A DNA stretch of 35,399 nucleotides from an uncultured Actinomycetes bacterium (GTDB lineage: Bacteria; Actinomycetota; Geothermincolia; Geothermincolales; RBG-13-55-18): positions 1 to 35,399 of the forward strand of contig CAKZMC010000177.1 in assembly GCA_937128055.1 (NCBI GenBank), read 5' to 3'. Each line of letters opens with the position of its first letter. Position 1 is the stretch's first letter. Below the pieces are notes generated by a model. That model had not been told where the DNA came from, did not search any database, and saw only the letters and a program-made list of their open reading frames with translations. This document shows, piece by piece, positions 16,720-25,433 of the stretch. Position numbers and translations under genes: made by a program.

Positions 16720-17550
16720 ATGGGGAGAATGTTGAATACGGCAGACTTTTACAGAAGAGGGGCGAGGTTGGAAGACATAGCGGATGTAAGCGGACTCTGG
16801 AAGCAGTTCAAGGAAGAGGGTTCGCAGGAGGCCAGGGAAAAGCTCATCCTCAACTACGCGCCCTTGGTGAAGTACGTGGCCGGCAGGGTTTCCTCGAGCC
16901 TGCCACCCAACATCGAATACGCCGACCTGGTGAGCTACGGCATCTTCGGCCTCATCGACGCCATAGAGAAGTACGAACCCGAGAGGGGCATCAAGTTCGA
17001 AACCTATGCCCTGGCGAGGATCAAGGGGGCCATCATCGACGAGCTCCGCTCCATCGACTGGGTCCCCCGCTCCATCCGCTTCAAGGCCAGGGAGATGGAA
17101 AAGGCCTACGTGGTGCTGGAGAACGAGCTCAAGAGGTTGCCGGCGGACGAGGAAGTGGCCCGGCACATGAACATCACCCTGGACGAATACCATCAGCTGC
17201 TCCAGCAGATGAGCTTCATCTCCCTGGTGGCGCTGGACGAATTGTGGAACGTGGGCGGCGACAAGGGGGACAAGGTAAGCCTGGTGGACACCCTGGAGGA
17301 CTCCCGGGTCAAGGATCCCTCCAAGACCTACGAGGTGGAGGAGATGAAGCAGATCCTTGCCGGCGCCATCAACCGGCTTCCCGAGAGGGAGAAGATCGTC
17401 ATCAGCCTCTACTACTACGAGGGTTTGACCCTGCGGGAGATAGGGGAGGTCCTGGGGGTCACCGAATCCAGGGTCTGCCAGATGCACACCAAGGCCATCC
17501 TCCGCCTGCGGGGAAGGCTGGCCAGCGCCAAGGGGTCCCTGGAAACCTGA
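16720..17550 (+). CDS. whiG: RNA polymerase sigma factor, WhiG/FliA family
   Basis: A 276-residue group 3 sigma factor. Region 1.2/2 runs from LWKQFKEEG through LVSYGIFGLIDAIEKYEPERGIKFETYALARIKGAI... (about 35-110), region 3 is around LPADEEVARHMNI, and region 4 is a helix-turn-helix LTLREIGEVLGVTESRVCQ near 235-253. The RSIDWVPRSIR box at the end of region 2/3 is characteristic of FliA/WhiG/SigD. FliA directs flagellar genes; WhiG starts sporulation in Streptomyces. whiG lies near rpsB-tsf in Streptomyces too, which argues for orthology by position. No flagellar or anti-sigma gene is in this window. ATG 16720 and ATG 16729 are both possible starts; neither has a well-spaced ribosome binding site. 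Confidence 0.92.
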   Translation: MGRMLNTADFYRRGARLEDIADVSGLWKQFKEEGSQEAREKLILNYAPLVKYVAGRVSSSLPPNIEYADLVSYGIFGLIDAIEKYEPERGIKFETYALARIKGAIIDELRSIDWVPRSIRFKAREMEKAYVVLENELKRLPADEEVARHMNITLDEYHQLLQQMSFISLVALDELWNVGGDKGDKVSLVDTLEDSRVKDPSKTYEVEEMKQILAGAINRLPEREKIVISLYYYEGLTLREIGEVLGVTESRVCQMHTKAILRLRGRLASAKGSLET

Positions 17551-17616
17551 GGCCCCGTCACCGGACCCGGCCAGGTAAGGCAGCGGCGATATCAGGATAC
17601 GTGGAAAGGCCGCACG

Positions 17617-17645
17617 TTGCCTGCGAAATTGCCCTGTGCTATATT
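17617..17645 (+). promoter_or_regulatory. Promoter of the rpsB leader
   Basis: TTGCCT (17617-17622), exactly 17 nt, then TATATT (17640-17645), with an upstream TG (17637-17638) forming an extended -10. The predicted start is about 17651-17652, at the first base of the leader stem. It lies 67 nt after the sigma gene stop. Confidence 0.65.
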
Positions 17646-17650
17646 TTACT

Positions 17651-17739
17651 GGCGCCATCACGCGCTGAAAGGAGGTGGGCCGAGGAGACAGGGACGGAGG
17701 GATGGCGCCGCAAGGCCCGCCGCGGGCGGGATTTTTTTT
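17651..17739 (+). ncRNA. Putative rpsB attenuator leader RNA
   Basis: The ~89-nt leader can form three competing pairings. P1 joins GGCGCCATC (17651-17659) to GATGGCGCC (17701-17709). An antiterminator joins GGTGGGCC (17674-17681) to GGCCCGCC (17714-17721), eight pairs with one G-U. The terminator uses 17716-17721 with 17725-17730. The antiterminator crosses P1 and takes the left arm of the terminator, so P1 would favour termination. A perfect AAAGGAGGTG (17668-17677) with no start codon behind it overlaps the antiterminator. I do not recognise a known leader family. Regulation by S2 or by 30S subunits is inference. Confidence 0.55.
17716..17739 (+). terminator. Intrinsic terminator upstream of rpsB
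   Basis: CCCGCC (17716-17721), loop GCG, GGCGGG (17725-17730), then A and eight T (17732-17739). It is the clearest intrinsic terminator in the window. It sits between a good promoter and rpsB on the same strand, about 100 nt before the rpsB ATG. It therefore either ends the sigma gene transcript and a small RNA, or attenuates rpsB. Confidence 0.85.
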
Positions 17740-17838
17740 GGCCGATAAATTCACACGCTCGCTGACCCTGCGCCCGGGTGCCCGGCTGGGTGGGGGCAGG
17801 GGTGGAGGCGGGCGGAGGAGAGAACCAAGGGAGGAACC

Positions 17839-18651
17839 ATGACCGTCGTTTCCATGAAACACCTGCTGGAAGCGGGATTCCATTTCGGGCACCAGACTCG
17901 CAGGTGGAATCCCAAGATGTCCAAGTACATCTTCACCGAGCGCAACGGGATTTACATCATCGACCTGCAGCAGACCCTATCCCTCATCGAAATCGCCTAC
18001 AACTTCATCCGTGACACGGTCGCCCAGGGCGGGACGCTTCTCTTCGTGGGGACCAAGAAACAGGCACAGGAGGCCATAAGGGAGAACGCTCTCCGCTGCG
18101 ACATGCCCTACGTGACCACCCGCTGGTTGGGCGGCACGCTCACCAACTGGATCACCATCAGGAAGCGCATAGAGAAACTGAAGCAGCTCGAGGAGATGGA
18201 GGTCTCGGGAGAGATAGGCGAGATGCCCAAGAAGGAGGCCACCAGGGTCCGCCACCAGTTGGCCAAGCTGCGCCGCAACCTCGAGGGGCTTAAGAGCATG
18301 GAGCGCCTGCCCGACGCCCTCTTCATCATCGATCCCCGCAAGGAGAACATCGCCCTCATAGAAGCCCGCAGGCTGGAGATACCGGTGGTGGCGGTGGTGG
18401 ACACCAACTGCGACCCCGACCTCGTGGATTACGTGATCCCGGGGAACGACGATGCCATCAGGGCAGCCAACCTCATCTGCAAGATAATCTCCAACGCGGT
18501 GCTGGAAGGGATGCAGCTGGGAGAGGTCATGCGCTCCATGGAGCGCAGGGAGGAGGGCGCAGAGGAAGGAGAGGAGGAGAGCGCGGAGGGGGCAGAGGCA
18601 GCGGTCGCGGCGGACGGGGAGGAGCCGTTGGGGGAAAAGGTGGGGGACTGA
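17839..18651 (+). CDS. rpsB: 30S ribosomal protein S2
   Basis: A 270-residue S2, a late-assembling protein of the 30S subunit needed for S1 binding and initiation. Signature sequences include [19 protein letters not shown] near the start, [11 protein letters not shown], and [12 protein letters not shown]. The last ~35 residues are an acidic Glu/Ala tail, a common variable extension. GGGAGG precedes ATG 17839. It heads the rpsB-tsf-pyrH-frr-cdsA cluster and is preceded by the attenuator-like leader; S2 is known to autoregulate rpsB-tsf in E. coli, though by a different element. Confidence 0.98.
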   Translation: MTVVSMKHLLEAGFHFGHQTRRWNPKMSKYIFTERNGIYIIDLQQTLSLIEIAYNFIRDTVAQGGTLLFVGTKKQAQEAIRENALRCDMPYVTTRWLGGTLTNWITIRKRIEKLKQLEEMEVSGEIGEMPKKEATRVRHQLAKLRRNLEGLKSMERLPDALFIIDPRKENIALIEARRLEIPVVAVVDTNCDPDLVDYVIPGNDDAIRAANLICKIISNAVLEGMQLGEVMRSMERREEGAEEGEEESAEGAEAAVAADGEEPLGEKVGD

Positions 18652-18687
18652 ACGTGACCACGGGGCAACAGGATATAAGGAGGAGAT

Positions 18688-19293
18688 ATGGAGATCAATG
18701 CCGCGCAGGTCAAGGAGCTGAGGGAATCTACCGGGGCCGGCATCATGGACTGCAAGAAGGCGCTGCAGGAGGCGCAGGGGGACATGGGCAAGGCCCTTCG
18801 CATATTGAGGGAAAAGGGTTTGGCCGGCGCGAAGAAGAAGGCGGGGCGCGCCGTGGCGGACGGCGTCGTCGACGCTTACATACATCTCAACAACCGCATA
18901 GGCGTGTTGCTCGAGGTCAACTGCGAGACCGATTTCGTGGCCCGCAACGAGACCTTCCGCGCCCTGGCCCACGATATCGCCATGCACATCGCCGCCGCCA
19001 GCCCGCTCTTCGTTTCCGCCGAGGATATACCCCCGGAGGTATTGGAGCAGGAGCGCGAGATCTACCGCGCACGGGCCTTGCAGGAGGGCAAGCCGGAGAA
19101 GGTGCTGGACAAGATCGTCGAGGGGAGGCTGCAGAAGTATTACGAGGAGGTCTGCCTCCTGGACCAGCCCTTCGTGAAGGATCCCGAGATCACGGTGGGG
19201 GAGCTGGTGCAGCGGGCCATCGCCTCGCTGGGCGAGAACATCGTGGTGCGGCGCTTCGTGCGCTACCGGCTGGGCGAGGAAGCCGGGGGCTGA
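18688..19293 (+). CDS. tsf: Elongation factor Ts
   Basis: A 201-residue EF-Ts, the guanine nucleotide exchange factor for EF-Tu. The N-terminal UBA-like domain has [19 protein letters not shown] and the core begins [12 protein letters not shown], which contacts EF-Tu. At about 200 residues it is the short form (single core subdomain, as in Thermus) rather than the ~280-residue form of E. coli or Streptomyces. AAGGAGGAG lies just before ATG 18688. It follows rpsB by 36 bp. Confidence 0.97.
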   Translation: MEINAAQVKELRESTGAGIMDCKKALQEAQGDMGKALRILREKGLAGAKKKAGRAVADGVVDAYIHLNNRIGVLLEVNCETDFVARNETFRALAHDIAMHIAAASPLFVSAEDIPPEVLEQEREIYRARALQEGKPEKVLDKIVEGRLQKYYEEVCLLDQPFVKDPEITVGELVQRAIASLGENIVVRRFVRYRLGEEAGG

Positions 19294-19412
19294 GGCGCGG
19301 GGCGCGCGGGGCCGGCGGGCGAGGGAGAACATCCGGGATAGCCGCCCGGAAGGGCGCCGGGGAAGTGGCGCGGGCCGCCGGGGAAGGTCTGCAGGCGTGA
19401 GAAATAGAATAA

Positions 19413-20204
<792 letters not shown>

Positions 20205-20207
20205 CGA

Positions 20208-20765
20208 GTGGTCGAGGACGTGCTGAAGGACGCGGAGAAGCGCATGAAGAAAGCGGTGGAACACGTGCGGGACGATTTCGCGGCCATTCGCACCGGAAGG
20301 GCGAGCGCCGCCCTGCTGAACAGGGTTTTCGTGAACTACTACGGGCAGCAAACGCCCTTGAACCAACTTGCCTCCATCGCCGTGCCGGAGCCCAGCCTGC
20401 TGGTCGTCTCCCCCTACGACAAGAGCGTCGTAGGCGAGGTGGAGAAGGCCATCCTCGCCTCCGACCTGGGCTTGACGCCGGTGAGCGACGGCAACGTCAT
20501 CCGCCTGCCCATCCCCAAGCTGACCGAGGAGCGCCGCAAGGAGTTGACGCGGCTGGTGAGGTCCAGGGCCGAGGAAGGAAGGGTGGCCATCCGCAACATA
20601 CGCCGCGATGCCATAGAGGACCTGCGCTCCTTCGAGAAGGAGGGGGAGATCACCAAGGACGACCTGCACCGCGGTCAGGACGAGATCCAGAAGCTCACCG
20701 ACCGTTTCGTGGCCGAGACGGACGAGATGTTGAAGGTGAAGGAAAAGGAGCTCATGGAGGTCTGA
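20208..20765 (+). CDS. frr: Ribosome recycling factor
   Basis: A 185-residue ribosome recycling factor, the usual length. With EF-G it splits post-termination ribosomes. Blocks seen: RTGRASAALLNRVFVNYYG, the P-L-N-Q-L-A loop, and the C-terminal helix ITKDDLHRGQDEIQKLTD. The GTG start at 20208 is preceded by GGAGGT. The stop is 3 nt before the TTG start of cdsA. Confidence 0.98.
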   Translation: MVEDVLKDAEKRMKKAVEHVRDDFAAIRTGRASAALLNRVFVNYYGQQTPLNQLASIAVPEPSLLVVSPYDKSVVGEVEKAILASDLGLTPVSDGNVIRLPIPKLTEERRKELTRLVRSRAEEGRVAIRNIRRDAIEDLRSFEKEGEITKDDLHRGQDEIQKLTDRFVAETDEMLKVKEKELMEV

Positions 20766-20768
20766 GCC

Positions 20769-21650
20769 TTGAGCGGCGAGGAGAGGGCCGAGGACACCCG
20801 TTCCCCCCTGAGGGCCCGCTTCGCGGACCTCGCCGCCAGGGTGGTGAGCGCGGTGGTCCTGGTCCTGGTGATGGTCATCCTCCTCTGGTGGGGAGAGATC
20901 CCCTTCACGGTGGGGATAGCCCTCATCACCGCCGGCGGGCTGTGGGAGTTCTACTCCACCTATGCAAGACACGGTTACCGGCCCGCCGCCGCCGTCTCCC
21001 TGGCCGCCGGCTGCGGGCTGCCGGTGGTCGCCTACTTCATTTCCCGCAGCGAGGGGGGAGAGCTCACGCCGCTGGCCATACTCCTGGCCCTCTACCTTCC
21101 CGTCCTCCTCGCCCGGACGCTCTTCGGCCGCCATTCCCAGTCGCCCACCACGGACATGGCGGTATCCCTCCTGGGCGTGGTGCTGGTCGGTTTCTGCCTA
21201 TCCCACTTCGTCCTCATGCTCCGCTTCGACCAGGTGAGCTGGACGACCCCCTTCGCGGTGATCGTCATGGTCTGGGTCTACGATGCCGTCGCCTATTTCG
21301 CCGGCTCCGCCTTCGGAAAGCACAAGGTGGCCCCGCGCATCAGTCCTGGAAAAAGTTGGGAGGGCACGGCGGCGGGCACCGCTGGGGCCTTCCTGGCCGC
21401 CTACATCCTGCAGGTGACCCTGAACCGCGACTGGCTGTCGGTGGCGGTGGCCATGGAGCTGGCCGCGCTGGTCAGCGTCTTCGGGCCCCTGGGGGATCTC
21501 TCGGAGTCCATGGTGAAAAGGGAGCTGGGGGTGAAGGACATGAGCTCGCTCATCCCCGGGCACGGCGGCATCATGGACCGCTTCGACAGCATGTTCCTGA
21601 CCGCCGTGGTCTGCTACTACTTTCTCCGCTACCTGATCATCAAGGCCTGA
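20769..21650 (+). CDS. cdsA: Phosphatidate cytidylyltransferase (CDP-diacylglycerol synthase)
   Basis: A 293-residue membrane enzyme that makes CDP-diacylglycerol from phosphatidate and CTP, the precursor used by the phosphatidyltransferase encoded at 27609. About eight hydrophobic segments are visible. The C-terminal CDS signature is complete: GDLSESMVKRE, K-D, then IPGHGGIMDRFD ending at residue 273. It starts at TTG 20769 with GGAGGT (20757-20762) 6 nt upstream, overlapping the frr end. It closes the rpsB-tsf-pyrH-frr-cdsA unit. Confidence 0.96.
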   Translation: MSGEERAEDTRSPLRARFADLAARVVSAVVLVLVMVILLWWGEIPFTVGIALITAGGLWEFYSTYARHGYRPAAAVSLAAGCGLPVVAYFISRSEGGELTPLAILLALYLPVLLARTLFGRHSQSPTTDMAVSLLGVVLVGFCLSHFVLMLRFDQVSWTTPFAVIVMVWVYDAVAYFAGSAFGKHKVAPRISPGKSWEGTAAGTAGAFLAAYILQVTLNRDWLSVAVAMELAALVSVFGPLGDLSESMVKRELGVKDMSSLIPGHGGIMDRFDSMFLTAVVCYYFLRYLIIKA

Positions 21651-21704
21651 TCCACGCCGCCTGCCGTGCCTTGTGCTCCGGCTCATGAATACCGCCTGAA
21701 GCAC

Positions 21705-21759
21705 GGGACGGGTTTACGGCGCTCCCTCGCTCCCGAAGCCACGGGAGCGGCGTGCCATG
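21705..21759. repeat. 55-bp repeat with hairpin, copy 1
   Basis: An exact copy of 21834-21888, offset by 129 bp. It holds a perfect 8-bp stem CGCTCCCG (21728-21735) / CGGGAGCG (21742-21749) with loop AAGCCA. There is no T run after it. It looks like a REP-type element rather than a terminator. Confidence 0.85.
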
Positions 21760-21833
21760 GTGAGGGCCGGGGGCTGGCCGTCCGCCGCCCCGCGCTCGAA
21801 ACCCAACCCCCGCGGGAGGAAGGTGCATATCCG

Positions 21834-21888
21834 GGGACGGGTTTACGGCGCTCCCTCGCTCCCGAAGCCACGGGAGCGGCGTGCCATG
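21834..21888. repeat. 55-bp repeat with hairpin, copy 2
   Basis: Second exact copy, ending 42 bp before dxr; its stem is at 21857-21864 / 21871-21878. The 74 bp between the copies show no coding or regulatory signal I can name. Two copies with no further units argue against a CRISPR array. Confidence 0.85.
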
Positions 21889-21917
21889 ATGACGTGCTCC
21901 TCGGTGAGGAAGACCTT

Positions 21918-21923
21918 TATAAT
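21918..21923 (+). promoter_or_regulatory. -10 box of a leaderless dxr promoter
   Basis: A perfect TATAAT ends 6 nt before the dxr ATG (21930), so transcription is expected to start at or next to the A of ATG. No Shine-Dalgarno is suitably placed; the nearest purine run, GAGGA (21906-21910), is 19 nt away. The -35 region is weak (TGCTCC at 21895-21900). Confidence 0.55.
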
Positions 21924-21929
21924 GTTCAT

Positions 21930-23153
21930 ATGAGCGAGGCAAACCGTTCGCGAGGGCTGGCCATATTGGGGTCCACGGGTTCCATCGGGACCCAGGCGCT
22001 GAAGGTGGTTTGCAGGCACCCCGAGCGCCTCAGGGTAGTAGCCCTCACCGCCCATCGCAACCTCGCTCTCCTGGAGGAGCAGGCCAGGCGCTTCCGCCCG
22101 GAGATGGTGGGCATGGTGGGCGAGGAGGAGGCGGCGGAGCTGCGGAGACGCCTGGCGGGCACGGGGATAAGGGTATCAGCCGGGAAGGACTGCCTGCTGG
22201 AGGCCGCACGGCATCCCGGTGCGGAGACGGTGCTCAACGCGGTGGTGGGCTCCGCCGGGCTCCCCCCAACCCTTGCCGCTCTCCAGGCGGGGAAACGCCT
22301 GGCCCTGGCCAACAAGGAGAGCATGGTGGCCGGCGGCGAGCTGGTGAGAGAGGCGCTGGGGCACGGCGGGGAGCTGATACCGGTGGATTCGGAGCACGGG
22401 GCGGTGTTCCATTGCCTGCGCGGCGAGGAAATGGAAAACGTCGCCTGCATCGTGCTCACCGCCTCCGGGGGCCCCTTCCGGGGCCGCAGCCGCGAGGAGC
22501 TGGTTTCGGTGACGGTGGAGGAGGCGCTTGCGCATCCCACCTGGAGCATGGGCAGGAAGATAACCGTGGACTCCGCCACCCTCATGAACAAGGGACTGGA
22601 GGTGATCGAGGCGCACTTCCTCTTCGGCCTGCCCTACGAGAGGATAAAGGTGATCATCCATCCCCAGAGCGTGATCCACTCCCTGGTGGAATTCGTCGAC
22701 GGATCCTTCGCCGCGCAGCTGAGCCTGCCGGACATGCGCCTTCCCATATGCCTGGCCCTTTCCTACCCGGAGCGCTGGGGACCTCCCTTCCGCAGGAGCG
22801 CGGTGGCCGAGCTGGGTTCCCTCACCTTCGAGGAGGTCGACCGCGAGGCCTTCGGCTGCCTCGACCTGGCCTACCGGGCTGGCGGGAAGGGGGGCTTGCA
22901 CACCGCGGTCCTCAATGCCGCCAACGAGGTGGCGGTGGAGGCCTTCCTGGAAGGGCGCATCGCCTTTCTGGGCATAGAGGAGGTCATCGGGGCCACCCTG
23001 GATGATTTCCGCCCTGCCCCGCTGCGCTCCCTGGAGGATATCCTGCGCGCCGAGGAGTGGGCACGTTCGCGTGCCGGGGAAGCCGTGAGGGAGCGGGCAG
23101 GGGAGAAGGGCACAGCGGGGAAGCGGCAAACGGGTGGGGGTGGGAGGAGGTGA
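21930..23153 (+). CDS. dxr: 1-deoxy-D-xylulose 5-phosphate reductoisomerase
   Basis: A 407-residue DXR, the first committed enzyme of the MEP isoprenoid pathway, making MEP from DXP with NADPH and a divalent metal. The NADPH loop GSTGSIG is at 14-20. Metal ligands D153 and E155 (VDSEHGAVF) and E224 (NKGLEVIE) are present; NKESMVAG and HPTWSMGRKITVDSA are intact. The common DSEHSA motif reads DSEHGA here. ATG 21930 gives the normal N-terminus; the frame is open upstream through the 55-bp repeats but has no start signal. About 25 C-terminal residues are Gly/Arg/Glu-rich. It overlaps rseP by 4 nt, and ispG of the same pathway follows. Confidence 0.96.
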   Translation: MSEANRSRGLAILGSTGSIGTQALKVVCRHPERLRVVALTAHRNLALLEEQARRFRPEMVGMVGEEEAAELRRRLAGTGIRVSAGKDCLLEAARHPGAETVLNAVVGSAGLPPTLAALQAGKRLALANKESMVAGGELVREALGHGGELIPVDSEHGAVFHCLRGEEMENVACIVLTASGGPFRGRSREELVSVTVEEALAHPTWSMGRKITVDSATLMNKGLEVIEAHFLFGLPYERIKVIIHPQSVIHSLVEFVDGSFAAQLSLPDMRLPICLALSYPERWGPPFRRSAVAELGSLTFEEVDREAFGCLDLAYRAGGKGGLHTAVLNAANEVAVEAFLEGRIAFLGIEEVIGATLDDFRPAPLRSLEDILRAEEWARSRAGEAVRERAGEKGTAGKRQTGGGGRR

Positions 23154-24247
23154 CTGTAATCGTCTACGTGCTGGCCACCCTCGCTGCCGTCATCCTCATG
23201 GTCATCACCCACGAGCTGGGCCACTTCGCGGCGGCCAGGCTGGTGGGAGTGAAGGCCACCGAGTTCTTCGTGGGGTTCGGGCCGCGCATATGGAGCACCA
23301 GGCGCGGCGACACCGAGTTTGGCATAAAATGGATACTGGTCGGCGGGTACGTGAAGATACTGGGCATGAACCCCGAGGAGACGGTGAGCCCCGAGGACTG
23401 GCCCCATTCATACAAGGGCGTATCCCGCCCCCGCCGCTTCTGGATCATCATCTCGGGGTCGCTGGTTCACGTGCTGCTCGCCCTGCTCATCGCCTTCCTG
23501 ACCGTATGGCTCTTGGGGATCCCCGTGCTCACCAGCACGGTGGGCAGCGTCGGCGAGTACATCGAGGAGACGGGGGAAGAGACCCCCGCCCACATGGCGG
23601 GCCTGCAGAAGGGAGACACCATCCTCTCCATGGACGGCGAGGAGATGAGCGACTGGGAGGACGTGCGGGACTTCATCGTCGACAACCCGGGACGTGAAGT
23701 GGAGGTGCTGGTGGAGCGCGGGGGGCGGGAAACCGTGCTCCCGGTGCGCTTGGCGGAACTGGAGAACGGCAGGGGTTTCCTGGGCGTCAGCCCTGAGCCG
23801 GGAGAAGAGCACCACTCCTTCCTCGCCTCCTTCCCGGAGACGGGGAAGTGGTTCCTCGAGTATTCCAGGGGCGTCTTCTACAGCATCTACCGGGTTTTCA
23901 ACCTCTCCACCCTGAAACAGCTGGTGGGCATCACGGAGCCCACGGAGGAGAGGCCGATGACCGTGGTGGGAATCACCCGCGTGGCTGGCGAGCTGGCGGG
24001 AGAGGGCATGTACTACTTCCTCAACTTCCTGGCCTTCATCCTGCTGTTCCTGGCCTACATAAACCTGCTGCCCCTCCCGCCCCTGGACGGCGGGCACCTC
24101 ATGGTGCTCTTGTTGGAAAAGATTACCGGTAAGGATATCGACATGCGCAAGCTCTATCCGGTGGCGGCCGCGGTGCTGGCCTTCTTCACCGTGATGTTCC
24201 TGCTCGCCCTGCGGCTGGACATCACCAACCCCATCAGCCTGCCATGA
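23150..24247 (+). CDS. rseP: Site-2 intramembrane zinc metalloprotease RseP
   Basis: A 365-residue site-2 protease that cuts transmembrane substrates such as anti-sigma factors within the membrane. HELGH (21-25) lies in the first membrane segment. A single PDZ-like domain occupies about 125-205 with HMAGLQKGDTILSMDGE. The second active-site motif is PLDGGH with LDG at 312-314. The start is probably GTG 23150, which overlaps the dxr stop (GTGA) and sits in a strong GGGAGGAGG context, though the spacing is tight; GTG 23168 is the alternative. The gene is in the usual dxr-rseP-ispG order. Confidence 0.94.
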   Translation: MTVIVYVLATLAAVILMVITHELGHFAAARLVGVKATEFFVGFGPRIWSTRRGDTEFGIKWILVGGYVKILGMNPEETVSPEDWPHSYKGVSRPRRFWIIISGSLVHVLLALLIAFLTVWLLGIPVLTSTVGSVGEYIEETGEETPAHMAGLQKGDTILSMDGEEMSDWEDVRDFIVDNPGREVEVLVERGGRETVLPVRLAELENGRGFLGVSPEPGEEHHSFLASFPETGKWFLEYSRGVFYSIYRVFNLSTLKQLVGITEPTEERPMTVVGITRVAGELAGEGMYYFLNFLAFILLFLAYINLLPLPPLDGGHLMVLLLEKITGKDIDMRKLYPVAAAVLAFFTVMFLLALRLDITNPISLP

Positions 24248-25350
24248 CCGTGCGCAAGATGACCAGGCGGGTGATGATCGGGGACGTCCCGGTGGGGGGC
24301 GGGGCGCCGGTCAGCGTGCAGTCCATGACCAACACGCCCACCGAGGACGTCGTGGCGACGCTGAGACAGATAGGGCAGCTGCAAGAGGCGGGGTGCCAGA
24401 TAGTGCGCGTGGCGGTGACCGGAGCGGGGCGCAGCGGCATGCGGCGCGCCCTGCAGTCACTGCGGGAGATCGTGGAGGGTTCACCCCTGCCCGTGGTCGC
24501 GGACATCCATTTCGACCACCGCCTGGCGCTCGTGGCCCTGGAAGCGGGGGTACACGGCCTCCGCATCAACCCGGGGAACATCGGGGGGGAGGAGAAAGTG
24601 GGCGAGGTGGCACTGGCGGCGCGCGCAGCCGGGGTACCCATACGCGTGGGGGTGAACGCGGGTTCCCTCCCCCGCCACATCTTGGCGAAACACGGCCACC
24701 CCACGCCGCGAGCGCTGGTGGAGAGCGCGCTGGAAGAGATATCCATTCTCGAGAAATACGGTTTCTATGATATAAAGGTTTCCGTGAAGGCCTCCTCCGT
24801 CCCGCAGACCATCGAGGCTTACCGGTTGCTCTCACGGGCGGTGGACTACCCCCTGCACCTTGGCGTTAGCGAGGCGGGACCCCCCTGGACGGGGACGGTG
24901 AAGTCGGCGGTGGGCATAGGGACCCTGCTGGCGGAGGGCATCGGGGATACCATAAGGGTGTCCCTGGCCGGGGATCCCGTGGAGGAAGTGAGGGCCGGCC
25001 TGGCCATCCTGCGGGTGCTGGAGATGGCAGAGGGAGGCGCGGACATCGTCGCCTGTCCCACCTGCGCACGCTGCCGCATAGACGTGGCAGCCATCGCCGG
25101 CGAGCTGGAGCGGCGGCTGGCTGACCTGCGACCTCGCCTGCGCATAGCGGTGATGGGTTGCTCGGTCAACGGTCCGGGGGAAGCTCGCGAGGCGGACGTG
25201 GGTATAGCGGGCGGCAGGGAGCGCGGCCTCCTCTTCCGGCGCGGCGAGCCGGTGGGGTGGTTCCCCAAGGAGGAACTCCTTGCCGTACTCCTGCGCGAGG
25301 TGGAGAGGATGGCCGGGGAACGGGAGAAGGAAAGCGGAGAAGGAACGTAG
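24244..25350 (+). CDS. ispG: 4-hydroxy-3-methylbut-2-enyl diphosphate synthase IspG (GcpE)
   Basis: A 368-residue [4Fe-4S] enzyme of the MEP pathway, making HMBPP from MEcPP. Conserved blocks: VSVQSMTNT, VADIHFDHRLA, LRINPGNIG and VKASSVPQTIEAYR. The cluster ligands are C271 and C274 (CPTC) and C306 (GCSVNGPGEA), with E313 as the fourth ligand. The usual CPxCGR reads CPTCARC here, adding a non-canonical C277. It starts on an ATGA overlap with rseP. Confidence 0.96.
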   Translation: MTVRKMTRRVMIGDVPVGGGAPVSVQSMTNTPTEDVVATLRQIGQLQEAGCQIVRVAVTGAGRSGMRRALQSLREIVEGSPLPVVADIHFDHRLALVALEAGVHGLRINPGNIGGEEKVGEVALAARAAGVPIRVGVNAGSLPRHILAKHGHPTPRALVESALEEISILEKYGFYDIKVSVKASSVPQTIEAYRLLSRAVDYPLHLGVSEAGPPWTGTVKSAVGIGTLLAEGIGDTIRVSLAGDPVEEVRAGLAILRVLEMAEGGADIVACPTCARCRIDVAAIAGELERRLADLRPRLRIAVMGCSVNGPGEAREADVGIAGGRERGLLFRRGEPVGWFPKEELLAVLLREVERMAGEREKESGEGT

Positions 25351-25433
25351 AAGAGCGCGTAACGGGGAGGCTGGAGGGCGGAAGCGGGTAACGGCGGGAC
25401 GGAGAGAGGAAGGGTAGCGAGGGAGCAGGCGCC

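Noticed and set aside
17698-17712. T-box-like AGGGATGGCGCCGCA before the rpsB terminator
   Set aside because: One extra base relative to the T-box core, no room for a stem I with specifier loop after the promoter, and rpsB is not a T-box-type target.
17741-17748. GCCGATAA, the exact WhiG/FliA -10 consensus, just after the sigma gene and before rpsB
   Set aside because: No TAAA lies 14-16 nt upstream (the sequence there is the GC-rich terminator stem). About one chance match is expected in a window of this size on both strands.
17702-17842. A 46-codon open frame whose TGA overlaps the rpsB ATG, resembling a coupled leader peptide
   Set aside because: It runs through the terminator T run, has a purine run abutting its ATG with no spacing, and encodes only Arg/Gly/Pro-rich low-complexity sequence.
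21705-21888. Possible CRISPR array
   Set aside because: Only two copies, 55 bp long with an internal 8-bp hairpin and a 74-bp gap; no cas genes.
21666-21929. An 88-codon upstream extension of dxr
   Set aside because: It translates the 55-bp repeats and has no ribosome binding site; family alignment supports the start at 21930.
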